This document shows positions 12,840-20,907 of a DNA stretch of 34,610 bases, in pieces. The notes beneath the pieces were generated by a model, which saw nothing but the letters and a program-made list of their open reading frames with translations, was not told where the DNA came from and made no database searches. Source of the DNA: Acidimicrobiales bacterium (lineage in GTDB: Bacteria; Actinomycetota; Acidimicrobiia; Acidimicrobiales; RAAP-2); assembly GCA_025449805.1 (NCBI GenBank), contig JANWIR010000030.1, positions 1 to 34,610 of the forward strand, written 5' to 3'. Position 1 is the stretch's first letter. Each line of letters begins with the position of its first letter. Position numbers and translations under genes: made by a program.

Positions 12840-12845
12840 AGGCTA
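12840..12845 (-). promoter_or_regulatory. TAGCCT -10 box, 6 nt before the ATG of the NlpC/P60 gene
   Basis: On the minus strand: TAGCCT-ggttct-ATG. Confidence 0.5.
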
Positions 12846-12872
12846 GTTGGGCTTGCCGCGAAATTCGGGTCG

Positions 12873-12901
12873 TTGGACGAAACGAGCCGGTGCGTTAGCG
12901 T
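12873..12901 (+). promoter_or_regulatory. candidate tRNA promoter: TTGGAC -17 nt- TAGCGT
   Basis: TTGGAC 12873-12878, 17-nt spacer, TAGCGT 12896-12901, with the tRNA 5' end at 12919. Confidence 0.5.
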
Positions 12902-12918
12902 TACGGGGTCGCGACCGT

Positions 12919-12992
12919 GGGGGCGTAGCCCAATTGGCAGAGGCAGGGCGCTTAAACCGCCTCCAGTGAGGGTTCGAGTCCCTTCGCCCCTA
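12919..12992 (+). tRNA. tRNA with anticodon UAA (tRNA-Leu), short variable loop, CCA not encoded
   Basis: Acceptor GGGGGCG/CGCCCCT; D-arm GCC-CAATTGGCAGA-GGC; anticodon arm GGGCG-CTTAAAC-CGCCT (TAA); variable CCAGT (5 nt); T-arm GAGGG-TTCGAGT-CCCTT; discriminator A. Confidence 0.93.
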
Positions 12993-12995
12993 CGC

Positions 12996-13011
12996 GTCGA
13001 GGGTGTTCGAC
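12996..13011 (+). terminator. 5-bp hairpin GTCGA-GGGTGT-TCGAC followed by an AT-rich run, just 3' of the tRNA
   Basis: Perfect 5-bp inverted repeat 4 nt after the tRNA 3' end, followed by AATATTTAG. Confidence 0.3.
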
Positions 13012-13020
13012 AATATTTAG

Positions 13021-13026
13021 TAGCGT
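13021..13026 (+). promoter_or_regulatory. TAGCGT -10 box, 6 nt before the GTG at 13033
   Basis: TAGCGT-tgtccc-GTG. Confidence 0.45.
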
Positions 13027-13032
13027 TGTCCC

Positions 13033-13830
13033 GTGGCTAAAAGCGCTTCGGGTAAATGGGTCAGTCGCGTCGGTGCGTCCGGCGGTGGCAAGTCGTATCA
13101 ACGGCGACGTCCGTCCAACTTCATCGGCGCGATCACGTTGATCGTCGTGCTGGGTCTCTTGACCACGATTTACTCGCGCTACGAGTATCAACACCCCGCG
13201 GTGACGACGACCGCGCCCCAGGTCGCGCCGGCGATTGGCACCACCTGGTACGCCGCGCTGTCGCTGCAGGCCTGCGGCGAACGTCTGCCGTTCTTGAACG
13301 CCGACCCGAACTTCAAGGGTGGCTTCAAGGTCCGGGCCGCCAACGTCCTTCAGATCAGTCCCACCTCGCCCGCTGACGCGGGCAACAACGCCACGCTCAA
13401 GCAGTTCGCCGCGGAGTTCCCCGGACTCGTGTTGACCTCTAGCAAGTTGGCGGTGCCGACCGCGACCGGTCTCGTGAATCCCAAGACGACCTACGCGAAC
13501 GGGCAGACCTGTCCTACGGGCTCTAAGTACGCCGGTCAGAAGGGTTCCGTTGTCTACGCCTACTGGCGCTCCTTCGGACAAAAGACGCCGACTCTCACGA
13601 CGGACCCCGCGTCGATCAAGTTCTCGCAGTACCTGCGCGTGTCGATGGCCTTTGAGCCCAAGGGCGTCACGCCCCTCGCGCCGTTGCAGGTCAGCGTGAA
13701 CGACATGGTGGCCGCGACGCAGGCGACCACGACGACGACCGCGCCGGTTGCCACGACGACCGTTCCCGCTACGACGAGTACGACTGCCCCCAATGCGGGA
13801 TCGACCACCACCACCACGTCGAAGGGCTGA
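13033..13830 (+). CDS. single-pass membrane-anchored protein of unknown function with Thr-rich C-terminal tail
   Basis: Basic N-terminus, one TM (FIGAITLIVVLGLLTTIYS), extracytoplasmic domain, then ATQATTTTTAPVATTTVPATTSTTAPNAGSTTTTTSKG. Confidence 0.8.
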   Translation: MAKSASGKWVSRVGASGGGKSYQRRRPSNFIGAITLIVVLGLLTTIYSRYEYQHPAVTTTAPQVAPAIGTTWYAALSLQACGERLPFLNADPNFKGGFKVRAANVLQISPTSPADAGNNATLKQFAAEFPGLVLTSSKLAVPTATGLVNPKTTYANGQTCPTGSKYAGQKGSVVYAYWRSFGQKTPTLTTDPASIKFSQYLRVSMAFEPKGVTPLAPLQVSVNDMVAATQATTTTTAPVATTTVPATTSTTAPNAGSTTTTTSKG

Positions 13831-13832
13831 GC

Positions 13833-14858
13833 TTGCAGTCGATCATCTTGGTCGGCGGTAAGGGAACGCGGCTTCGACCGCTCACGTACGAAACACCCAA
13901 GCAGATGCTGCCCCTGGTGGGCGCGCCGATGATCGAGTCCGTGATGTCGACCCTCGCGGTTCACGGTGTCACCGACGCGGTGCTGTCGCTCGGTTATCTG
14001 CCCGACCGCTTTACCGCGGCCTACCCGAGCAACGTGATTGCGGGTGTTCGCGTCACGTACGCGGTGGAGCCCGAACCACTCGACACCGCCGGCGCGATTC
14101 GCTTCGCCGCGCAGTTCGCGGGCATCGACGAGACCTTCGTGGTCGTGAACGGCGACGTCCTCAGTGACCTCGATCTCACGGCCCTCGTCGCGTTTCACCG
14201 ACACCGCGGCGCCGAAGCGACCATTGCGCTCACGCCCGTCGATGATCCGTCGGGTTTTGGAGTGGTCGCGACCGACGCGCAGGGACGCGTGAGCGCGTTC
14301 ATCGAAAAGCCGCCCGCGGGCGAGGCGCCGAGCAACCTCATCAACGCCGGCGTGTACGTCTTTGAGTCCTCGGTCCTACCTCTCATCGACCCCTCACGGC
14401 CGGTCAGCGTGGAGCGCGAGATCTTTCCCGCGCTGGTCGCGCGCGGCACACTGTTCGCGAACGCCGTCGACGCCTACTGGATTGACACCGGCACGCCACA
14501 GACTTACCTTCGCGCCAACGTTGACGTCTTGCGCGGACGTCGTTCCCAGCGCGACTTCCCCGGCGTGCTCGACGGGTCGTGGTGCCACCCGAGCGCGACG
14601 ATCGACCCGACGGCGAAGGTCACCAACAGCGTCGTCGACGCGAACTGCGTCGTCGGCGCGCACGTGGTGCTGGAAGACGCCGTGCTACTGCCCCGAGCGA
14701 TCGTGCAAAGTGAGTGCGTGATTCGTGGTTCCATCATCGGCCCCGAGGCCGTTATTGGTACCGGTTCCGAGCTCGGCCCCACGTGCGTCGTCGGTGCGCA
14801 CGAGTACGTTGCACCCGCGTCGCAGTTGAGTGGTGACGTGCGCCTGGGCGGCGTCTAG
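13833..14858 (+). CDS. sugar-1-phosphate nucleotidyltransferase (mannose-1-phosphate guanylyltransferase-like) with C-terminal left-handed beta-helix
   Basis: SIILVGGKGTRLRPLTYETPKQMLPLVGAPMIE; VVNGDVLSDLDL; FIEKP; hexapeptide-type repeats C-terminally (ATIDPTAKVTNSVVDANCVVGAHVVLEDAVLL). TTG start likely. Confidence 0.92.
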   Translation: MQSIILVGGKGTRLRPLTYETPKQMLPLVGAPMIESVMSTLAVHGVTDAVLSLGYLPDRFTAAYPSNVIAGVRVTYAVEPEPLDTAGAIRFAAQFAGIDETFVVVNGDVLSDLDLTALVAFHRHRGAEATIALTPVDDPSGFGVVATDAQGRVSAFIEKPPAGEAPSNLINAGVYVFESSVLPLIDPSRPVSVEREIFPALVARGTLFANAVDAYWIDTGTPQTYLRANVDVLRGRRSQRDFPGVLDGSWCHPSATIDPTAKVTNSVVDANCVVGAHVVLEDAVLLPRAIVQSECVIRGSIIGPEAVIGTGSELGPTCVVGAHEYVAPASQLSGDVRLGGV

Positions 14859-14903
14859 CGCGCGGTTCCTCGACGGGTCGCTCTCGCGACGTTGACGCGC
14901 TAG
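14855..14903. terminator. nested inverted repeats between convergent genes (CTAGCGCG...CGCGCTAG, inner GTCGC-TCTC-GCGAC)
   Basis: Outer 8-bp arms 14855-14862 / 14896-14903; inner 5-bp arms 14877-14881 / 14886-14890. The TAG stops of both convergent genes lie in the outer arms. Confidence 0.45.
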
Positions 14904-15610
14904 CGAAAGAGGTCGCCCTGGGGCGCGCGCACGACGCTTTGGGCCACGGAACCTTCACCGAAGAACGACGCGTCCAGTCCGCGCAGCAGCGCAAAGGGCG
15001 TACCGGCGGCCTTGTGCAGTACCAAGTGGGCGGCGCCGGCAATTTCGTCGGCGACGGCAATCTCGGTCGCTTCCAGGAGCCGACCGTTCGCGTCGACGGT
15101 GCCGCGCAGATCGAGAATGGGCTGCAGCCCCGCGACACCTATTGCCACGTCGGTCACGCCGTTGCGCCAGGCGCGACCGAAGGTGTCGGTGATGACGACC
15201 GCGAGCGAAACGCCGAGTCGGTGTCGCAGCGACGCGCGCAGACCCCGCGCCGAAAGGTCGGGGTCGTCGGGCAACAGCACCGCCGTGCCGTCGTCGGTGT
15301 TCGACAGATCGACGCCCGCGTTGGCGTTCACGAAGCCGTGACGCGTCTCGGTGATGAACAGCGTTCCCCGACGGCGAAGCACCCGAACGGCCTCGCCTTC
15401 GATGAGGCGGCGCTTGTCGTCGTCGGTGCCGTCAAAGGCGACCACGCGCCCCTCGGATTTCGAGACGACCTTGGAGGTCACGACGAGTAGGTCGCCGTCG
15501 TCGGCGGTCAGCGAAGCGTGCTCGAGCGCTCGGACGACCAGATCGGCGAGGTCGTCGCCGGGGCGGACCTCGCCCTCGTGGGCGAGGGCGCGAATGATGA
15601 GCTCACTCAC
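14900..15610 (-). CDS. cofE: coenzyme F420-0:L-glutamate ligase (single domain)
   Basis: LLVVTSKVVSKSEGRVV, ETRHGFVNANAGVDLSN, LLPDDPDLSARGLRASL, VVITDTFGRAWRNGVTDVAIGVAGL. Confidence 0.95.
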   Translation of the reverse strand: MSELIIRALAHEGEVRPGDDLADLVVRALEHASLTADDGDLLVVTSKVVSKSEGRVVAFDGTDDDKRRLIEGEAVRVLRRRGTLFITETRHGFVNANAGVDLSNTDDGTAVLLPDDPDLSARGLRASLRHRLGVSLAVVITDTFGRAWRNGVTDVAIGVAGLQPILDLRGTVDANGRLLEATEIAVADEIAGAAHLVLHKAAGTPFALLRGLDASFFGEGSVAQSVVRAPQGDLFR

Positions 15611-16521
15611 GACAACACCGCCTGGGCGAGTCGACGCGCGTCGGCCTCGTGCGTCATGATCGTCGTCGTGACGATGACGCGGTGTCCGCGCGCGCGCAGG
15701 GTCTCGGCGTGTTCGTCGTCGCGCTCATCGATGATCCAGGTGCCCACGAGGTCGCCGTAAAAGTCGGCGACGCCCAGGCACGACACCGCGAAACCGAGTT
15801 CGCCGAGCAGTCGATCCGCCGGCCCCTTGAGGGCGGCGCCCGCGATGATGGGCGAGACCGCGACGACGTCGTCGCGACGCGCGCGTACGAGTGCGCGCGC
15901 GTCGCCAATCTGGAAAATCGGGTCGATGGAGATGAGTGGATTCGACGGCGCGATGACGATCCGCGCACTCGCGCTCATCGCCTCGCGTGCCTCGGGCGTG
16001 AGGCGCGCGTCGGTTGCGCCCTCGACGCGTAGCGATTGCACGACGACGTCGTGGTGGTGTTGGACGAAGTACTCCTGAAAGCTCAAGGTCCCGATGGGCG
16101 TGTCGAAGACTGTCGCGACCGGATCGTTGGTCACGGGTAACAACGTCACGTTCACCCCAAAGCGAGCTGACAGCTCGGCCGTGACGTCAGTTTTCGTGGC
16201 GCCTTCGCGCAGTCGCTGCGTGCGATAGAGGTGGGTGGCGAGGTCGCGGTCGCCGAGGGAAAACCACGAGGCGCCACCGAGTGCCGTGAGTTCACTCATG
16301 ACACGCCACGTTTCACCGGCGAGTCCCCAACCCGTGACGTCGTTGTTGAGTCCGGCCAGGGTGTAGTTAATCGTGTCGAGGTCGGGACAGATCATGAGGC
16401 CGTGTAGCTCCAGGTCGTCGCCCACGTTGACGACGGCGCGCAGTTGCGAGGGGTCGACGATGAGGCTGAGGGCTCGGAGTAGTCGCGCGGCCCCAACGCC
16501 GCCACTCAGGACACAGATCAC
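15607..16521 (-). CDS. cofD: 2-phospho-L-lactate transferase (F420 biosynthesis)
   Basis: VICVLSGGVGAARLLRAL, VVNVGDDLELHGLMICPDLDTINYTLAG, GWGLAGETWRVM, FSLGDRDLATHLYRT, IAPSNPLISIDPI. GTG 16521 preceded by TAGTGT+7 nt; an alternative ATG lies at 16551. Confidence 0.95.
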   Translation of the reverse strand: MICVLSGGVGAARLLRALSLIVDPSQLRAVVNVGDDLELHGLMICPDLDTINYTLAGLNNDVTGWGLAGETWRVMSELTALGGASWFSLGDRDLATHLYRTQRLREGATKTDVTAELSARFGVNVTLLPVTNDPVATVFDTPIGTLSFQEYFVQHHHDVVVQSLRVEGATDARLTPEAREAMSASARIVIAPSNPLISIDPIFQIGDARALVRARRDDVVAVSPIIAGAALKGPADRLLGELGFAVSCLGVADFYGDLVGTWIIDERDDEHAETLRARGHRVIVTTTIMTHEADARRLAQAVLS

Positions 16522-16528
16522 TCTCGAA

Positions 16529-16534
16529 ACACTA
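16529..16534 (-). promoter_or_regulatory. TAGTGT -10 box, 7 nt before GTG of cofD
   Basis: Minus strand: TAGTGT-ttcgaga-GTG ATC TGT GTC CTG AGT GGC GGC. Confidence 0.4.
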
Positions 16535-16559
16535 GGTGGCGTCACTATCATCGAGTGCT

Positions 16560-17366
16560 GTGAGCGCGGCCCTCCTTGACCAGTGGCCCGGCGCGTCAAG
16601 TTGCGTCGTTGTGAAACTACGTGACGGCGCGGTCGTTCGCGTCCACGACGAGGGCGATCTCGAGGTGGTGCGCCCGTGGGCCTCGGTGACGAAGATGGCC
16701 GTCGCGTTGGCGGTGGGCGTCGAGGTGGACTGGGATCTGCACGCCTACGACGAAGTCGTCGGGCCGAACGGCGCGACGCTCGCGCACCTGCTGTCACACT
16801 CGAGCGGCCTAGGCTTCGAGGAGGGTGAGCGGGTCCGTGACGTCGGTGAACGGCGCGTCTACTCCAACGTCGGCATTGACCGGGCGGTCGAAGCCATCGT
16901 CGGCGCGGCGAGCCCCGCCCAGTGGCTCAAGAGTCGGGTCTTTGACGCGCTGGGGATGCACTCGAGTGCGTTGCGGGGACGCCCCTGCGCCGACGGGTTC
17001 GGCTCCACGGCCGACCTCGCCCTCCTCGCGCGGGCCTGGCTGCGCGGTGACGGGGTGTCGGACGCGACGCGCGAACGGATCGTGACGCCGTACCTGCCGG
17101 CGTTGGCGGGCATCGTGCCGGGCTTTGGTCGCTTCAGTCCCTGCCCCTGGGGACTCGGCCCGGAAGTGCGCGGCACGAAGCGTCACTGGATGGGGGACTG
17201 GCCCGAAGCGAGTTTCGGCCACTTTGGTCAGAGTGGGGCGCTACTCCTGGTGAATCTCGACGAGGGGATCGCGGTCGTGGCGACCACCGAGGTCCCGTTT
17301 GGCCCGTGGGCCGTCGAACTCTGGCCGACCTGGACGAGCCGCGTTCGCGAGCTCGCGTTGTCGTGA
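16560..17366 (+). CDS. beta-lactamase/transpeptidase-fold serine hydrolase, apparently cytoplasmic
   Basis: SVTK (SxxK) in RPWASVTKMAVALAVG, HLLSHSSGLGF, YSN (RRVYSNVGIDRAVEAI), GHFGQSG. No signal peptide. Start ambiguous (GTG 16536 or 16560). Confidence 0.85.
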   Translation: MSAALLDQWPGASSCVVVKLRDGAVVRVHDEGDLEVVRPWASVTKMAVALAVGVEVDWDLHAYDEVVGPNGATLAHLLSHSSGLGFEEGERVRDVGERRVYSNVGIDRAVEAIVGAASPAQWLKSRVFDALGMHSSALRGRPCADGFGSTADLALLARAWLRGDGVSDATRERIVTPYLPALAGIVPGFGRFSPCPWGLGPEVRGTKRHWMGDWPEASFGHFGQSGALLLVNLDEGIAVVATTEVPFGPWAVELWPTWTSRVRELALS

Positions 17367-18370
17367 GTGACGAGACGGCCTTTCGCGTCGCGCTCGATCT
17401 CGATGGATCACTCGAGTCACTGGGTAACTCCATGACCGACCTCGCGACCGCGCTGGAGGCAACCGGGCGCTGTCGCCTCGTACGTTTTCAGAGCGAGAGT
17501 CGTCCCGACCCGGGAAGTGCCCGACTACTCCTGCGGCCCCTGTGGACCCCGTGGTGGCGGTACGGGCGCGGCCCCGCCGTTGATCGTTTTCTTCCGCCGG
17601 TCGACGTCATTCACGTGGCCGGACTGGCCACCCCACCGACCAACGCGGTGCCGCTCGTGATCTCGGTCGACGATCTGCGACCGCTACGCGGTGAGACCAA
17701 GCGCTTCGTGCGGATTAGCCAACTACGTCGCGCGGTGAATGCCGGCGCGGTACTCGTCGCCTCGACGCGTCGCGCGAGTCACGAGGTCCAAGAGGTCCTC
17801 GGCGTCGACGCGAGTCGACTCGCGGTCGTGCCGCCCGCGGTACCCACGGTGGCGCCCGTGCTCGACGGTGGCGACGTGGTCGTGAACGTCACGGGTCTCG
17901 TTGAACCGCTGTTGAACCTCTTGCCGGGATTAGTGCGTTTCGCGCAAGCGCGCGAGGCCCGAGTCGTGGTGATCGCTAGTGCGAGCTTGATTCAACGTGT
18001 CAAGAGCCTGGGGTTGAACGTGACGACGCGCACGCGCCGGGAGGCGCGCGACGCGCTGCGTGAAGCGAGGGTCGTGCTGCACCTGTCCGACGGCGCGCGA
18101 TTTCCCTCCTTCGCGATCGCCGCGCTCTCGGCCGGCGTGCCAACCCTCGCGCGCGCGACGTCCATCAATCGTGAGCTTTTGAGTGGGGCCGCCGTCTTGA
18201 TTGACGACGACGGCGAGGTCCACGACGTCCTAGAGGACCTTTGGAGTAACGAACCGCGCCGCGCCCTGTTAACGGCGGCCGGTCAAGACCGGGCGGGTGA
18301 CTTCGCGCCGGCCGTCGCCGCGAGGGAGTACCTGGCGCTGTACCGCGAGGTGGCGCGGAGCTCTCGTTAA
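17363..18370 (+). CDS. GT4-like glycosyltransferase
   Basis: DLDGSLESLGNSMTDLATALEATG, DVIHVAGL, ARVVLHLSDGARFPSFAIAALSAGVPTLARATSINRELLSGAAVLIDDDG. GTGA overlap with the preceding gene. Confidence 0.75.
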   Translation: MSDETAFRVALDLDGSLESLGNSMTDLATALEATGRCRLVRFQSESRPDPGSARLLLRPLWTPWWRYGRGPAVDRFLPPVDVIHVAGLATPPTNAVPLVISVDDLRPLRGETKRFVRISQLRRAVNAGAVLVASTRRASHEVQEVLGVDASRLAVVPPAVPTVAPVLDGGDVVVNVTGLVEPLLNLLPGLVRFAQAREARVVVIASASLIQRVKSLGLNVTTRTRREARDALREARVVLHLSDGARFPSFAIAALSAGVPTLARATSINRELLSGAAVLIDDDGEVHDVLEDLWSNEPRRALLTAAGQDRAGDFAPAVAAREYLALYREVARSSR

Positions 18371-20907
18371 GCGATCGGAACGTTCGCGTGCGTCGTCAGG
18401 TCGTTACTCGACGAGCCCACGTCGAGGCGGTAGACGCCGGGAACGACCTGGGCGACGCCTCCGGGGTAGATCGTGAGCAGCGCGCGCGGTATGACGAAGG
18501 CCACCTGACGACTCGCGTGGGGCGCTACAGCGACGCGCACGAATGCCTTGAGCTGTTCGGGTGGTTCGCCCGTTGACGGCGGGTAGTGCAGGTAGACCTC
18601 AACGACGTCAATCCCCGCGCGCGACCCGGTGTTCGTGACCGTGACGTGGCCCACGAGCCGTGAGGGTTGACTCACTACCTCGAGACGCGAGGTCGCGAAG
18701 GTGGTGTAGCTCAGACCAAAACCGAAAGGGAAGAGGGGGGCGACACCGTGACGTTGGTACCACCGGTAACCCACGTCGAGCGAGGCACCGAACTGGACGA
18801 CGCCATTGATCCCCGGGTAGGCGGCGGGCGTAGCGGTCGCGGAACGCGCCAGTGATTGAGGAAAGGTCAGCGGGAGTCGACCACTGGGATTAACGGCGCC
18901 GCTCAAGACGGCGGCGATAGCGGGCCCGTCGGACTGACCCGGATACCAGGCTTCGAGTACGGCCGCCACCCGGTGTAGCCACGGCATGGCGACGGCTCCA
19001 CCGGTGTTGAGTACCACGATGGTCCGAGGGTTGACGCGGGCTACGGCGGTGATGAGGGCGTTTTGATCGCCGGGGAGGAGCAAACTCGGCAGGTCCGCGC
19101 CTTCGCCGGTGTACGAGCTCGCGAAGATGATGGCGGTGCGTGCGTGGCGCGCCGCGTCAACGGCGGCGGCCAGTCGCGCACTGACGTTGAGAATGCCGAG
19201 GCGTGGTGGCTGATGACTACGGATGGCGAACCAGTTGACGGCGATGTCGTAACGGTGTCGACCGCGAAGGCGTAGTGACGTCGAGATGATGTTGCGCGCG
19301 TGAATTCCCGGCGAGGACAACAGCGGCTGACCATTCAGCGTTACCCACGTGTCACCGTATTGCTGGACCGCAATTTCGTACGTGCCACCACGTTGGGTTT
19401 CGAGTGGGACCGTTTCGTGATTCCAACCGGGGCCGCTTAAGGGCGCCGTGGCGGTGGCGACTTGGGGTGTCACGAAGGGACTCGATTCGATGTCGAGGTC
19501 GGCAACGCCCGGCTCACTGGTCGTCGGGACCACCTCGCCATTCAAAAACGGCTTGCCCCGTTGATAACTCAGATCGCTCAACACATTGAGGTTCGAGGCG
19601 TTGGTTGAACCGCGCTCGTAGTGCACGTGGGACGTGCCAAAGAGTGCGCGTAGTGCCGCGAGGGGGGTTTCGAGCGAAGCGGGCAGTACGGCCGAACTAC
19701 CACCACCGGCGACAATCGGATTGAACTGCGCGTCGAGTCCCATGACGGCGAACGGACCGGCCGACGACGTAAGGGGGAGAAGGTGGTGCGTATTCTTCAA
19801 GAGCACGATGGACTCTTGGGCCATCTGACGGGCGAGTGCGACGTCCGCCGCCGACGTGACCGGGCGATAGGGCGTGAACGTTCGCGGTTGCGCGACGAGA
19901 TGGAAGCGGAACATTTCGGTCAGGACGTCGCGGACGGCGTGGTCCAGGGTTGGCAACGACACGCGCCCCCGTCGCACGAGGCGCGCCAGACCCTGGGCCG
20001 AGGTTGGCTTGAGGAGATCGATTCCCGCGCGCAGACTCGCGGGGACGTTGAAGACGGCGTGCAGGTCGGAGCGAATAATCCCGTCGAATCCCCACTGGCG
20101 TAGTTCGCGGACGAGTGCCGCGTCGGCGCAGGTGTTCACGCCATTGATGAAACCGTAGGCGCACATAATTGCGGCGGGATGTCCCTGCTGGACCGCTTGG
20201 CGAAACGCCGCGAGGTAGAGCTCGTCGAGTGCTCGACCTCCCACCCGTTGCCGCAAGAACAGTCGAGCCGTCTCTTGGGTGTAGGCACCGAAATGTTTGA
20301 GGACGGCCATGACGGCCTGGGACTGAATGCCCCGTATCTCGGCGGCGCCGAGGGACCCCGCGAGAAACGGATCTTCGCCAAAGGTTTCGAAGACTCGCCC
20401 GCTCAGGGGTACGCGCGCGATATTGAGTTCCGGCGCCTGAATGGCGTCGAGACCTTTGGCGTGCGTCTCGGCACCGAGGGCGCGTCCGAAGCGTGCGGCC
20501 AGACTCGAATCAAACGTCGCCGCCAGGGCGATCGCCGCCGGCCACTGCGTCACGCCAGGAAGACCGTTGGCTAATCCGACGGGGCCGTCGGACATCGTGA
20601 GTGCCGGCAGACACAATCGGGGCACGCCAACGTTCGTATTCCCGAGGGGAGCGTGCGTGTTCAGCACGACGAATTGGGCCTTTTCTTGAAGACTCATTGC
20701 GCCGAGGACTTCGCGGGCGAGTTGATCGGGCGAACGATGGGTGAGCTGCCACGTACTCATCCAGGGGCAACGCGCCTTGGTAGTGGTCACGACGGGCTGG
20801 GGGCGAGGGCTGGCCGACGAAGGAGTCGCGACGGTGATGGCGGTCGCGATCGTCAGGCTCAGCGTGAGAACGCTCACGCCCAAGAGCCATCGCGCACGAA
20901 CGGACAT
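18367..20907 (-). CDS. secreted glycoside hydrolase family 3 (beta-glucosidase-like) with an inserted domain and a fibronectin-III-like C-terminus
   Basis: Signal peptide; LTMSDGPVGLANG, AVLKHFGAY, WGFDGIIRSDLHAV (candidate nucleophile Asp), VLNTGGAVAMPWLHRVAAVLEAWYPGQSDGPAIAAVLSGAVNPSGRLPLTFP, PLFPFGFGLSYTTF, and a beta-rich insert GGTYEIAVQQYGDTWVTLNGQPLL (possibly PA14-like). Confidence 0.95.
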   Translation of the reverse strand: MSVRARWLLGVSVLTLSLTIATAITVATPSSASPRPQPVVTTTKARCPWMSTWQLTHRSPDQLAREVLGAMSLQEKAQFVVLNTHAPLGNTNVGVPRLCLPALTMSDGPVGLANGLPGVTQWPAAIALAATFDSSLAARFGRALGAETHAKGLDAIQAPELNIARVPLSGRVFETFGEDPFLAGSLGAAEIRGIQSQAVMAVLKHFGAYTQETARLFLRQRVGGRALDELYLAAFRQAVQQGHPAAIMCAYGFINGVNTCADAALVRELRQWGFDGIIRSDLHAVFNVPASLRAGIDLLKPTSAQGLARLVRRGRVSLPTLDHAVRDVLTEMFRFHLVAQPRTFTPYRPVTSAADVALARQMAQESIVLLKNTHHLLPLTSSAGPFAVMGLDAQFNPIVAGGGSSAVLPASLETPLAALRALFGTSHVHYERGSTNASNLNVLSDLSYQRGKPFLNGEVVPTTSEPGVADLDIESSPFVTPQVATATAPLSGPGWNHETVPLETQRGGTYEIAVQQYGDTWVTLNGQPLLSSPGIHARNIISTSLRLRGRHRYDIAVNWFAIRSHQPPRLGILNVSARLAAAVDAARHARTAIIFASSYTGEGADLPSLLLPGDQNALITAVARVNPRTIVVLNTGGAVAMPWLHRVAAVLEAWYPGQSDGPAIAAVLSGAVNPSGRLPLTFPQSLARSATATPAAYPGINGVVQFGASLDVGYRWYQRHGVAPLFPFGFGLSYTTFATSRLEVVSQPSRLVGHVTVTNTGSRAGIDVVEVYLHYPPSTGEPPEQLKAFVRVAVAPHASRQVAFVIPRALLTIYPGGVAQVVPGVYRLDVGSSSNDLTTHANVPIA

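Noticed and set aside
12919-12992. UAA tRNA considered as a pseudogene or recoding/suppressor tRNA
   Set aside because: All four stems pair, conserved G18G19 and TTCGA are present, and UUA codons in mfd and eno fall on conserved Leu, so a functional tRNA-Leu is the simplest reading.
12264-13040. 258-aa plus-strand ORF spanning the NlpC/P60 gene antisense and the tRNA
   Set aside because: Reads through the tRNA gene (PIGRGRALKPPPVRVRVPSPL is typical translated tRNA sequence) and is antisense to NlpC/P60.
13714-13827. Thr-codon repeats (acgacgacg...) considered as a tandem repeat or CRISPR-like array
   Set aside because: Irregular low-complexity coding sequence encoding a Thr-rich tail; no repeat-spacer structure.
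13560-14204. 214-aa minus-strand ORF across the Thr-rich gene and nucleotidyltransferase
   Set aside because: Antisense shadow of two convincing plus-strand genes.
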